From Pseudomonas rubra (GTDB lineage Bacteria; Pseudomonadota; Gammaproteobacteria; Pseudomonadales; Pseudomonadaceae): a DNA stretch of 64,000 bases. Below, in pieces: positions 17,822 to 52,052 of the stretch (its first letter is position 1; every line of letters begins with the position of its first letter). The notes below the pieces were generated by a model. That model was not told where the DNA came from. It made no database searches and was given only the letters and a program-made list of their open reading frames with translations. The stretch is taken from the NCBI RefSeq assembly GCF_028656935.1, contig NZ_JAMDGZ010000043.1:62001-126000 (forward strand), written 5' to 3'. A program made the position numbers and the translations under genes.

Positions 17822-20800
17822 TCAAGGCCAAGGGCGGATGCAGGAAATGGTCGAGCGCATTCGCGGTCTCGACAGCCACAAGCGTCAGCAACTGTTTGCC
17901 AAACTGCGCCAGGCCGGTGTCAAGGTCGAGCGTCTGCCGATCATCCCGGCCAGTGAACAGGGGCCGCTGGCGTTGTCGTTTGCTCAGCAGCGGCAATGGT
18001 TCCTCTGGCAGTTGGACCCTCAGGGCAGTGGCTACAACATCGCCACGGCCTTGCGCCTCAAAGGTGGTTTTCAGCCCCTGGCCCTGGAGCACAGTCTGGC
18101 GCTGCTGGTGCAGCGCCACAGCAGCCTGCGCACCGCCTTCGTGCAGCAGGGTGAAGCGGTACTGCAGCAGGTGCGTCAAGCGTTGCCGGGCTGCCTGAGC
18201 TGTGAAACCTTCGTCAGCACCGGCGCTGAGGTGCAGGCCGAACTGGTCGAGCGGGTGCGTGCCGAGGCTCGCCGGCCGTTCGATTTGCGCCAGGATCCGC
18301 TGATCCGTGCACGCCTGCTCAAGGTGGCCGAGGATGACCATGTGCTGGTCCTGACCCTGCACCATATCATCGCCGACGGCTGGTCGATGAACCTGCTGGT
18401 CAGTGAGCTGATGGGCCATTACGCCGCCCAGGTCGAGGGTCGCACCCTGGCGCTGCCCGCAGCGGCCATCGAATACCGGGATTTTGCCGCCTGGCAACGC
18501 CAGTGGCTGGCCGCCGGCGAAGGGCAGCGGCAACTGGACTACTGGACCGGGCAATTGGGTGGCGAGCAGCCGGTGCTGGAACTGCCGGCCGACCGCCCGC
18601 GCCCGGCGCAGCAGAGCTTTCGCGGTGCGCGCCTGGACTTCCAGCTCGATGGCGAGCTGACCCGCGCGCTCCGGCGCCTGGCCCAGGACGCCAATGTCAG
18701 CCTGTTCATGCTCCTGCTGGCCGCCTTGCAGGTGTTGTTGCACCGTTACAGCGGCCAGAATGACATCCGCGTCGGGGTACCGGTGGCCAACCGCAACCGT
18801 GAAGAAACCGAGGCGCTGATCGGATTTTTCGTCAACACCCAGGTCATGCGCGCCGAGCTTGAGCCGAGCCTGCCGTTCAATGCGCTGCTGCAACAGGTCG
18901 CCGAGCACGCGCACCAGGCGCAGAGCCACCAGGACCTGCCGTTCGAGCAACTGGTCGAGGCCTTGCAGCCCGAGCGCAGCCTGAGTGTCAACCCATTGTT
19001 CCAGGTCATGTTCAACCATCAGGTCGATGACCAGGGCGCAGTCCCTGCGCAAGCGTTGGCAGGGCTGAACCTGGAGAACATCAGTTGGGCCAGCCACGAG
19101 ACCCATTTCGACCTGACCCTCAATACCACCGAACAGGCTGATGGTGTGCAAGCGGCGCTGGTGTACGCCACCGACCTGTTCGATGAGGCGCGTATGGCGC
19201 GCATGGCCGGTCATTGGCAGCAGTTGCTCAAGGCCCTGGTGGCTGCCCCCGGGCAGCCAATCGGCCAATTGGCACTGCTCGAAGACGATGAAATCCTGCG
19301 CTTTGAGCAGTGGAACAGCCCCCCGGCCTACCCGCTAGAGCGCTTGATTCACCAGCGTATCGAAGACTTCGCCGAGCGCACGCCAGAGGCCGTAGCGCTG
19401 GTGTTTGCCGAGCAGCAGATGAGCTTTGCGCAGCTCGACCAGCAGGCCAACCGCCTGGCTCACGAGCTGGTGGCGCGCGGGGCGGGGCCTGAGGTGCGGG
19501 TCGCGGTGGTGCTTGAGCGTGGCCTGGACATGATGGTCGCCTTGCTGGCGGTGCTCAAGGCTGGCGCCGCCTATGTACCGATCGACCCGCAATACCCGCG
19601 CCAGCGCCTGGAGTACCTGATCAACGACTGCGCCATGGGTGTGCTGCTGACCCAATCGAGCCTGCAGGCGCAGTTGCCCGCGCTGCCACAGGCCGCTGTG
19701 CTGGTGCTCGATCAGCTTGATCTGCAACACCTGCCGGCGACACCGCCAGCGGTCACACTGCACGGCGACAACCTGGCCTATGTGATCTACACCTCAGGCT
19801 CCACCGGCCAACCCAAGGGGGTTGCCGTGACCCACGGGCCGCTGGCCATGCACTGCCAGGCGATTGGCGAACGCTATGCCATGAGCCCGGCCGATTGCGA
19901 GCTGCATTTCATGTCGTTCGCCTTCGATGGCGCCCATGAGCGCTGGCTGACCACCTTGAGCCATGGCGGCCGCCTGCTGATCCGTGACGACAGCTTGTGG
20001 ACGTCGGCGCAAACCTACCAGCAAATGCATCGGCATGGCGTCAGCGTTGCCGCTTTCCCGCCAGCTTATCTGCAACAGCTGGCCGAGCATGCCGAGCGCG
20101 ACGGCAACCCGCCACCGGTGCGCATCTATTGCTTTGGCGGCGATGCGGTGCCCGAGGCCAGTTTCGAGCAGGCCCGACGCGCACTGCGCCCGCAGTACAT
20201 CATCAACGGCTATGGGCCGACCGAAACCGTGGTCACTCCGCTGCTCTGGAAGGCCGACGCCCAGGCCCGTTGCCAGGCGGCCTATGCACCGATCGGCAGC
20301 CGCGTGGGCGATCGCAGCGCCTACGTGCTCGACGCCAACCTGCAACAGGTGCCGTGCGGCCATCCTGCCGAGCTGTACCTGGGCGGGCAGGGCGTTGCCC
20401 GCGGCTACCTGCAGCGTCCGGCGCTGACCGCCGAACGTTTCGTCCCGGACCCGTTCAGCAGCAACGGTGCACGGCTCTACCGCAGTGGTGACCTGGTACG
20501 TCAGCGCGACGACGGGGTCATCGACTACCTGGGCCGGGTAGATCACCAGGTCAAGGTTCGTGGTTTTCGCATCGAGCTGGGCGAGATCGAGGCGCGCCTG
20601 CAGGCACTCGAGCTGGTGCGCGATGCGGTAGTGGTCGCCAGGGCCCTGGACAGCGGTACCCAACTGGTCGGCTATATCGTGCCGCGCCAGGCCAGCCTGG
20701 ACGCGACGGCCCAAGGGCAGTTGCGCGACGCAATCAAGGCGGCGCTCAAGCAGTCGCTGGCCCACTACATGATCCCCGCGCACTGGGTACTGCTCGAACA

Positions 20801-21173
20801 GTTGCCGCTGACCCCCAACGGCAAGCTTGATCGCAAGGCGCTGCCCGCCCCGCAGCCTGCCGAGCAACCACGCTACGTCGCCGCCGAAACCGAGCTGCAG
20901 GGCCAGCTCGCGGCGCTGTGGCAGGAGGTGCTCAAACTTGAGCAGGTGGGCCTGGATGACAACTTCTTTGAAATCGGCGGGCATTCGCTGCTGGCCACTC
21001 AGGTGACGGCTCAGGTGCAGTTGCAACTGGGCGTCAGCGTGCCGCTGGAACAGCTGTTCATCGCCGCTTCGCTGAGGGATTACGCAGACGCCGTCGAGCG
21101 CTGCCTTAACGTCAATGGACAAGAAGACCTGAGCGACCTGCATGACTTTCTCGCCGAACTGGAGGCCAACTGA
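17814..21173 (+). CDS. pyoverdine NRPS 2: single module C-A(OH-Orn or Lys type)-T
   Basis: This 1119-aa protein is one complete module: an LCL condensation domain (HHIIADGWS at residue 183), adenylation (YTSGSTG at 659; FAFDG at 703-707) and carrier (GGHS, Ser 1058), with no epimerase. Specificity residues read DGEACGGVT; acidic Glu at the third position suits a basic side chain. The same code occurs in the last module of NRPS 5. Pyoverdines need two hydroxamate or hydroxycarboxylate ligands besides the catechol, PvdA is present and no Asp-type module is seen, so I infer N5-(formyl)hydroxyornithine; Lys is the alternative. A one-module protein between multi-module ones is notable. The tail (DFLAELEAN) resembles those of NRPS 1 and 4. 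It stops one base before the NRPS 3 ATG. Confidence 0.93.
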   Translation: MLDQGQGRMQEMVERIRGLDSHKRQQLFAKLRQAGVKVERLPIIPASEQGPLALSFAQQRQWFLWQLDPQGSGYNIATALRLKGGFQPLALEHSLALLVQRHSSLRTAFVQQGEAVLQQVRQALPGCLSCETFVSTGAEVQAELVERVRAEARRPFDLRQDPLIRARLLKVAEDDHVLVLTLHHIIADGWSMNLLVSELMGHYAAQVEGRTLALPAAAIEYRDFAAWQRQWLAAGEGQRQLDYWTGQLGGEQPVLELPADRPRPAQQSFRGARLDFQLDGELTRALRRLAQDANVSLFMLLLAALQVLLHRYSGQNDIRVGVPVANRNREETEALIGFFVNTQVMRAELEPSLPFNALLQQVAEHAHQAQSHQDLPFEQLVEALQPERSLSVNPLFQVMFNHQVDDQGAVPAQALAGLNLENISWASHETHFDLTLNTTEQADGVQAALVYATDLFDEARMARMAGHWQQLLKALVAAPGQPIGQLALLEDDEILRFEQWNSPPAYPLERLIHQRIEDFAERTPEAVALVFAEQQMSFAQLDQQANRLAHELVARGAGPEVRVAVVLERGLDMMVALLAVLKAGAAYVPIDPQYPRQRLEYLINDCAMGVLLTQSSLQAQLPALPQAAVLVLDQLDLQHLPATPPAVTLHGDNLAYVIYTSGSTGQPKGVAVTHGPLAMHCQAIGERYAMSPADCELHFMSFAFDGAHERWLTTLSHGGRLLIRDDSLWTSAQTYQQMHRHGVSVAAFPPAYLQQLAEHAERDGNPPPVRIYCFGGDAVPEASFEQARRALRPQYIINGYGPTETVVTPLLWKADAQARCQAAYAPIGSRVGDRSAYVLDANLQQVPCGHPAELYLGGQGVARGYLQRPALTAERFVPDPFSSNGARLYRSGDLVRQRDDGVIDYLGRVDHQVKVRGFRIELGEIEARLQALELVRDAVVVARALDSGTQLVGYIVPRQASLDATAQGQLRDAIKAALKQSLAHYMIPAHWVLLEQLPLTPNGKLDRKALPAPQPAEQPRYVAAETELQGQLAALWQEVLKLEQVGLDDNFFEIGGHSLLATQVTAQVQLQLGVSVPLEQLFIAASLRDYADAVERCLNVNGQEDLSDLHDFLAELEAN

Positions 21174-21174
21174 A

Positions 21175-32280
<11,106 letters not shown>

Positions 32281-32293
32281 CGAGGGTAAAGGT

Positions 32294-35200
32294 GTGCAAG
32301 AGTTGATCGGGGCGGTAGGAGAGCTGTCGCCAAAGGAACGCAAAGCCTTGGCGGTTCTGCTGAAACAAAAAGGTATCGATCTCTTCAGTGTCGCGCCGGT
32401 ATTCAAGCGAAACGCCAGTGAGCCGCTGCTGCTGTCCTATGCCCAGGAGCGGCAGTGGTTTCTCTGGCAACTGGAACCGACCAGCACCGCCTACCATGTC
32501 CCCGCTGCGCTGCGTTTACGCGGCCAGCTGGACATTCAGGCGTTGCAGCACAGCTTCAACACCCTGATCGCTCGTCACGAAACCTTGCGCACCACCTTCG
32601 CGTCGACCGCAGACGGCGCCCGCCAGGTGATTCATGCCCAGTGGCCGCTGCTGATCGAGGCGCAAACGCTGCCAGCGGATAACCCGGCGCAAACCCAGGA
32701 GCGGCTCGATGCCTGGTTGGCCGGGCACAGCCAGCAGCTGTTCGACCTGCAGGCCGGCCCGCTGTTGCGGGTCGGCTTGTTGCGCCTGGCCGCTGATGAG
32801 CATGTGCTGGTACTGACCCAGCACCATATTGTTTCTGATGGCTGGTCGATGCAGGTCATGGTCGACGAGCTGGTACAGCTGTACGCCGCCTACGCGGGTG
32901 GCACGCAACCTGTGCTGCCCGCGCTGGCGGTGCAGTACGCCGATTTCGCCCTGTGGCAACGGCAGTGGATGGAGGCGGGCGAGCGTGACCGCCAGCTTGT
33001 CTACTGGAAGGACCGACTCGGTGGTGAGCAGCCGGTGCTGGCGCTGCCGCTTGATCATCCGCGGCCACTGGAGCAGAGCTTTCGCGGGGCGCGCCATACC
33101 CTGGTGCTCGAACAGCGGCTGGGCAATGCCCTCAAGCAACTGGCCCAGCGCCAGGGCGTCACCTTGTTCACCCTGTTGTTGACCAGCTTCCAGGCCTTGC
33201 TCCACCGCTACAGCGGCCAGGCGGACATCCGTGTCGGCGTGCCGGTTGCCAACCGCACCCGCGGCGAAATCCAGGGCTTGATCGGCTTTTTCGTCAACAC
33301 CCAGGTGCTCAAGGCCGAGGTCGACGGCGCGGCGCGCTTCAGCGACCTGCTGGCCCAGGTCAAGCAGGCGTTGGTCGAGGCCCAGGCGCACCAGGACCTG
33401 CCGTTCGAACAGTTGCTCGAAGTGCTGCACCCCGAACGCAACCTGAGCCGCAGCCCGCTGTTCCAGGTGATGTACAACCATCAGAGCGACGCCCAGGCCA
33501 GCAAGACCGCGCAACTGCCGGGGCTGACCGTGGACAGCGTGGTGCTGCCGCGCACCACCGCGCAGTTCGACCTGACCCTGGACACCCATGAGTCGCCCGA
33601 GGGCCTCAGTGCAGCGTTGTCCTATGCCCTGGACCTGTTCGAGGCGCCGACCATCGAAGCCATGGGCCGACACTGGTGTAACCTGCTGGAGGCCATTGTT
33701 GCCAATCCCGAGCAGCGGATTGGCGAGTTGCCGATGCTCGATGCGGATGAGCTGAGGACGACGCTGAGCGACTGGAACCCGGCCACCCGCGACTGGCCCG
33801 GCACTGGCAGCCTGCACGGCTTGATCGCTGCCCAGGCCGCGCACCGCCCCGAGGCCATTGCCCTGAGTTTCCAGGGCCAGCAACTGAGCTACGGCGACCT
33901 CAACCGCCAGGCCAACCGCCTGGCCCACCGTTTGATCGAACAGGGCGTAGGCCCCGAGGTGCGGGTTGGCCTGGCCTGCGAGCGTGGCTTTGCCATGCTG
34001 GTGGGGCTGCTGGCGATCCTCAAGGCCGGCGGCGCCTATGTGCCGCTCGACCCGCAGTACCCGCAGGACCGCCTGGCCTACATGATCGACGACAGCGGCA
34101 TTGCTCTGGTGCTGGCCGAGCCTGGCTTGCTGGCCAGCCTGCCACTGCCCCAGGGCTTGGCCGTGCTGACGCTGGGCGAGTCGCTGGAGGGGTATGCCGA
34201 GCATGATCCTGTTGTGCCGCACGATCCGGACAACCTGGCGTATGTGATCTACACCTCCGGTTCCACCGGCAAGCCCAAGGGCACCTTGCTCACCCACCGC
34301 AACGTGTTGCGCCTGTTCAGTGCCACCCAGGCCTGGTTCAACTTCGGTGCGCAGGATGTCTGGACCCTGTTCCACTCCTACGCCTTCGACTTCTCGGTCT
34401 GGGAAATCTTCGGCGCCCTGACCCTGGGCGGGCGCCTGGTAATCGTTGCGCACGAGGTCAGCCGCTCGCCAGAGGCATTCTTCGAGCTGCTGTGCCGCGA
34501 GCAGGTCACGGTGCTCAACCAGACGCCGTCGGCGTTCCGCCAGTTGCTGCCGGTGGCTTGCGCGCCGGAGCACGGGCAGCGCGCCAATGCCTTGCGTTAT
34601 GTGGTGTTTGGCGGCGAGGCGCTGGAGGTCAACCAGCTGCGGCCATGGTTCGAGCGTTTCGGCGACCGTGCCCCGCAACTGATCAACATGTATGGCATCA
34701 CCGAAACCACCGTGCACGTGACCTACCGGCCGCTGTCGCTGGCCGATCTGGGCCAGGGCGCCAGCAGCCCGATCGGCGAGCCGATCAGCGACCTGTCCTG
34801 GTACTTGCTCGACGGCGAACTCAACCCGGTGGCCAAGGGTTGCACCGGCGAGCTGTACATCGGCCGCGCCGGCCTTGCCCGGGGTTACCTGAACCGCGCG
34901 GACCTGTCGGCAACGCGCTTTATTCCCGATCCCTTTGCCGCTGACGGTGGCCGCCTGTACCGCACCGGCGACCTGGCCCGTTACCGGCGTGACGGGGTGA
35001 TCGAGTACGTCGGGCGCATCGACCAGCAAGTGAAAATCCGCGGCTTCCGCATTGAACTGGGTGAAATCCAAGCGCGCCTGCAGGCTGCCGCCCAGGTGCG
35101 CGAAGCCCTGGTGCTGGCCCAGCCCGGGCCGAGCGGCCAGCAGTTGGTGGCCTATGTGGTGGCACAGAGCGCGCCGGTTGATCCGGGCCAATTGCGCGAA

Positions 35201-38200
35201 ACCCTCAAGCAGGGGCTGAAGCAGGACCTGCCGGACTACATGGTCCCGGCGCATTTGCTGTTCATCGAGCAGTTGCCGCTGACCAGCAACGGCAAGCTCG
35301 ACCGCAAGGCCTTGCCACTGCCCGATGCCAGCCAGTTGCAACTGGCCTACGTGGCGCCACAGAGCGAACTGGAGCAGCGCATCGCCGCGATCTGGCAGGA
35401 GGTGCTCAAGCTTGAACGGGTCGGCCTTAGCGACAACTTCTTCGAGCTCGGTGGCGACTCGATCATCTCCATCCAGGTGGTCAGCCGCGCCCGCCAGGCG
35501 GGGATTCGTTTCACTCCCAAGGAGCTGTTCCAGCACCAGACTGTGCAGGGCCTGGCCAGCGTCGCGCAGTTGGGCGAGGGCGGGCCGCTGATCGATCAGC
35601 GCCCGGCCAGTGGCACGGCCGAACTGCTGCCGATCCAGCAGGTGTTCTTCGCCAGCAACACCCCCGAGCCGCAGCACTGGAACCAATCGGTGCTGCTAAA
35701 ACCTGCCAGCCGTTTGCAGGTGCCGGTCTTGCAGCGCGCGCTGCACGCGCTGATCGAGCAGCACGATGCCTTGCGCCTGAGCTTCAGCCAGGGCGACCAG
35801 GGCTGGGGCGCCGAATTCATGCCAGCACCCGCGGTAGAGGATGTGCTCTGGCAGGTCGAGGCCGACAGCCTTGAGGCCGTGGAGGCCCTGGGCGAGCGCG
35901 CTCAACGCAGCCTCGACCTCGGCGACGGTCCACTGCTGCGCGCACTGCTGATCAACCTGGCCGATGGCGAACAGCGCTTGCTGCTGGTGATCCATCACCT
36001 GGCGGTGGATGGCGTGTCGTGGCGGGTGTTGTTTGACGACTTGCAAAGCGCTTATCGCCAGGCGCAGTCGGGGCAGACGCCGACGCTGCCGGCACGCACC
36101 ACTTCGGTCCAGGCCTGGGCCGAACAGCTGCGCGAGTACGCCCGCAGCCCGGCCTTGCAGGCCGAGCTGGGTTACTGGCAAGGCCAACTGGCCGGCGCCG
36201 ACGGCGCCTTGCCGCTGGACCACCCCAACGGCGGGCGGCAGAACAAGCTGGCGCGCAGCGTGCACAGCCAGCTCGACCGCGACACCACCCGGCGCCTGTT
36301 GCAGCAAGCCCCGGCGGCCTACCGCACCCAGGTCAACGACCTTTTGCTGAGCGCCCTGGCGCGGGTGCTGACGCGCTGGACCGGCAGCGATTCGCTGCTG
36401 GTGCAACTGGAAGGCCATGGCCGCGAAGAGCTGTTCGACGGCGTCGACCTGACCCGCACCGTGGGCTGGTTCACCAGCATGTTCCCGGTGCGCCTGCGCC
36501 CGGCCGAGGGGCTGGGCGACTCGCTCAAGCAGATCAAGGAACAGCTGCGGGCGATCCCCAACAAGGGCCTGGGCTACGGCGCGCTGCGCTACCTGGGCGA
36601 TGACCAGGCGCAGACGGCGCTGAGCGCGCTGACCCAGGCGCAAGTGACCTTCAACTACCTGGGCCAGTTCGATGGCAGCTTTGACCAGTCGACGGCGTTG
36701 TTCCGGCCCACCGGCGAAGCCCGGGGCGCAGAAAAAAGTGCCGAGGCCTTGCTCGGCGAAACCTTGAGCATCAACGGCCAGGTCTACGATGGCCAGTTGA
36801 GCCTGGGTTGGACCTTCAGTGGCGAGCAGTTCGACAGCGCGACCATCCAGCGCCTGGCCGATGCCTACGCGCTGGAGCTGGCGGCGCTGGTCGAGCACTG
36901 CTGCCAGCCGCAGGTGCACGGCGTGACGCCGTCGGACTTCCCCCTGGCGCGCCTGAACCAGGCCCAGCTCGACAGCCTGCCGATCCCGGCGGCGCAACTC
37001 GAAGACCTCTATCCGCTCTCGCCAATGCAGCAGGGCATGCTGTTCCACACCCTGTACGAGCAGAGTGCTGGCGACTACATCAACCAGATGCGCATCGCTG
37101 TCGACGGCCTCGACCCTCAGCGCTTCCAGCAGGCCTGGACCCAGGCCGTGCAGGCCCACGCGGTGCTGCGTAGCGGCTTCCTCTGGCAAGGGCTGCAACA
37201 ACCGCTGCAGTGGGTGGACAAGGCTGCGCAAGTGCCGTTCATCGAGCATGACTGGCGCGACCAGCCGGACCTGGAGGCGGCCCTTGAAGCGTTGGCCCAG
37301 GCCCAGCGTCAGCAAGGTTTTGACCTGAGCAACCCGCCCTTGCTGCGCCTGGTACTGGTGCGCACCGGCGACAACAGTTACCACCTGATCTACACCAACC
37401 ACCATGTGCTGATGGATGGCTGGAGCAACTCGCAACTGCTCGGCGAGGTGCTGCAGCGCTACAGCGGCCAGGCCCTGTCGGCCCCGCAGGGCCTGTACCG
37501 CGACTACATCAGCTGGTTGCAAGAACAGGATGCCGAAGCCTGCGAGCGCTTCTGGAAAGCCCAGACCCAGAACCTTGCGCAGCCGACCTTGCTGGCACGT
37601 GTCTGCACTGCCGGCGGTGTGCTGGAGCCAGGTTATGGCGACTATCGCAGTGTCCTGGATGCTGAGCGAACACAGCGTCTGGGCGCATTTGCCAAGCGCG
37701 CCAAGGTCACTGTCAACACAGTGTTGCAGGCGGCCTGGCTGCTGCTCTTGCAGCGCTACAGCGGGCAGTCGACGGTGTGCTTTGGCGCCACGGTTTCCGG
37801 GCGCCCGGCCGAACTCAAGGGTGTCGAGCAACAGATCGGCCTGTTCATCAACACCTTGCCGGTGATTGCCACGCCGCGCCCGCAGCAGACGCTCGACAGT
37901 TGGTTACAGGCCGTGCAGGCGCAGAACCTGGCCTTGCGTGAGCAGGAACATACGCCGTTGTTCGATATCCAGCGCTGGGCCGGGCAGGGTGGCGAGGCGC
38001 TGTTCGACAACATCCTGGTGTTCGAGAACTACCCGGTGGCCGAGGCCCTGCAACAGGCCTCGCCCCAAGACTTGCGTTTCGGCGACATCAGCAACCGCGA
38101 GCAGGCCAACTATCCCTTGACCCTGGCGGTGAGCCTGGGCGAGTGTCTGGCCTTGCACTTCAGTTACGACGGCAGCTGTTTCGATGCCGGGCTGGTGGCC

Positions 38201-40191
38201 CAGCTGGATCGGCACCTGGTCAACCTGCTTATGCAGATGGTCGAGGCCAAGGCGGCGATGCCGCTGTCCGAACTGCAATTGCTGCAGGCCGGGGAGCAAC
38301 TGCAGACCCTGACCGAATGGAACCCGGCCACCCGCGACTGGCCCGGCACTGGCAGCCTGCACGGCTTGATCGCCGCCCAGGCGGCGCGCCGCCCCGAGGC
38401 CATCGCCCTGAGTTTCCAGGACCAGCAGCTGAGCTACGGCGACCTCAACCGCCAGGCTAACCGCCTGGCTCACCGTTTGATCGAGCAGGGCGTAGGCCCC
38501 GAGGTGCGGGTTGGCCTGGCCTGCGAGCGTGGCTTTGCCATGCTGGTGGGGCTGCTGGCGATCCTCAAGGCCGGCGGCGCCTATGTGCCGCTCGACCCGC
38601 AGTACCCGCAGGACCGCCTGGCCTACATGATCGACGACAGCGGCATCGCCCTGGTGCTGGCCGAGCCTGCACTGCTGGCCAGCTTGCCGCTGCCCCAGGG
38701 GTTGGCGGTGCTGACGCTGGGTGAAGCGCTGGACGCTTATGCCGAGCATGACCCTGTTGTGCCGCACGACCCGGACAACCTGGCGTATGTGATCTACACC
38801 TCCGGTTCCACCGGCAAGCCCAAGGGCACCTTGCTCGCCCACCGCAACGTGTTGCGTCTGTTCAGTGCCACCCAGGCCTGGTTCAACTTCGGCGCGCAGG
38901 ATGTCTGGACCCTGTTCCACTCCTACGCGTTCGACTTCTCGGTCTGGGAAATCTTCGGCGCGCTGACCTTGGGCGGGCGCCTGGTGATCGTTGCGCACGA
39001 GGTCAGCCGCTCGCCAGAGGCATTCTTCGAGCTGCTGTGCCGCGAGCAGGTCACGGTGCTCAACCAGACGCCGTCGGCGTTCCGCCAGTTGCTGCCGGTG
39101 GCTTGCGCGCCGGAGCACGGGCAGCGCGCCAATGCTTTGCGTTATGTGGTGTTTGGCGGCGAGGCGCTGGAGGTCAACCAGCTGCGGCCATGGTTCGAGC
39201 GTTTCGGCGACCGTGCCCCGCAACTGATCAACATGTATGGCATCACCGAAACCACCGTGCACGTGACCTACCGGCCGCTGTCGCTGGCTGACTTGGGGCA
39301 GGGCGCCAGCAGCCCGATCGGCGAGCCGATCAGCGACCTGTCCTGGTACCTGCTCGATGGTGAACTCAACCCGGTGGCCAAGGGCTGCACCGGCGAGCTG
39401 TACATCGGTCGCGCCGGCCTTGCCCGGGGTTACCTGAACCGCGCGGACCTGTCGGCAACGCGCTTTATCCCCGATCCCTTCGCCGCTGACGGCGGCCGCC
39501 TGTACCGCACGGGCGATCTGGCGCGTTACCGGCGCGACGGGGTGATCGAGTATGTCGGGCGTATCGACCAGCAAGTGAAGATCCGCGGCTTCCGTATCGA
39601 GCTGGGTGAAATCGAAGCGCGCCTGCAAGCGGCCCCACAAGTGCGTGAAGCCCTGGTACTGGCCCAGCCCGGGCCGAGTGGCCAGCAACTGGTGGCCTAT
39701 GTGGTGGCGCAGAGCACGCCGGCTGATCCGGGCCAGTTGCGCGAAACCCTCAAGCAGGCGCTGAAGCAGGACCTGCCGGACTACATGGTGCCAGCGCACC
39801 TGCTGTTCATCGAGCAGTTGCCGCTGACCAGCAACGGCAAGCTCGACCGCAAGGCCTTGCCGCTGCCCGATGTCAGCCAGCTGCAACAGGCCTACGTGGC
39901 GCCGCAGAGCGAGCTGGAACAACGCATCGCCGCGATCTGGCAGGAGGTGCTCAAGCTTGAACGGGTCGGCCTTACTGACAACTTCTTCGAGCTGGGCGGG
40001 CACTCGCTGCTGGTGGTCAACGTGGTCTCGCGCATCCAGCTGGAGGAGGGCCTGAAGCTGTCCCCGCAACTGCTGTTCCAATACCCGACCCTGGGCACTT
40101 TTGTCGAGCAACTGGCCGAATCCGGTGAGCAATTGAATACGTCGAAACTGAACAAGCTGGAAAGCCTGCTTGATGAAATGGAGGAAGTTTG

Positions 40192-40192
<1 letters not shown>
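32294..40192 (+). CDS. pyoverdine NRPS 4: C-A(Thr)-T-E-C-A(Thr)-T
   Basis: A 2632-aa, two-module synthetase. The start is GTG at 32294 with GAGG at 32282-32285. Order: LCL C (HHIVSDGWS at 177), A1 (YTSGSTG at 653), carrier GGDS (Ser 1056), E (HHLAVDGVS at 1234), DCL C (HHVLMDGWS at 1703), A2 (2168), carrier GGHS (Ser 2571). Both A domains read DFWNVGMVH, a threonine code, and both have the unusual core YGITETT in place of YGPTE. Product: D-Thr-L-Thr (D-allo-Thr in several pyoverdines). The two Thr A domains are near-identical copies. Its N-terminus (ELIGAVGELSPKERKALAVL) differs from those of NRPS 1, 3 and 5. It overlaps NRPS 5 by one base. Confidence 0.95.
33773..35445 (+). repeat. threonine A-domain cassette, copy 1 of 2
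   Basis: The A domain and start of the carrier domain of NRPS 4 module 1 are repeated at 38318-39990 in module 2, offset by exactly 4545 bases with no length change between them. Stretches such as 34449-34590 and 38994-39135 differ at almost no base. Confidence 0.85.
35070..37120 (+). repeat. T-E-C cassette shared with NRPS 5, copy 1
   Basis: The segment from the end of the A domain through carrier, epimerisation domain and start of the following C domain in NRPS 4 recurs in NRPS 5 at about 42977-45027, offset by 7907 bases. Most residues are identical, including linkers between domains, so the A domains on the left differ while the epimerase cassette is shared. Confidence 0.8.
38318..39990 (+). 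repeat. threonine A-domain cassette, copy 2 of 2
   Basis: Second copy, in NRPS 4 module 2. The similarity stops within the carrier domain: copy 1 continues as GGDSIIS before an E domain, this one as GGHSLLV at the end of the protein. Confidence 0.85.
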
Positions 40193-51999
<11,807 letters not shown>

Positions 52000-52011
52000 T
52001 CCGTATGAACC

Positions 52012-52035
52012 CGCGGCCGGTGTGTACCGGCCGCG
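52012..52035 (+). terminator. GC-rich hairpin after the last NRPS
   Basis: CGCGGCCGG (52012-52020) pairs perfectly with CCGGCCGCG (52027-52035) around TGTGTA. It lies between the NRPS 5 stop and the esterase ATG at 52053. No T-run follows, so it may lower read-through or stabilise the upstream message rather than end it. Confidence 0.4.
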
Positions 52036-52052
52036 CTTGAGAGTGATCTGGA

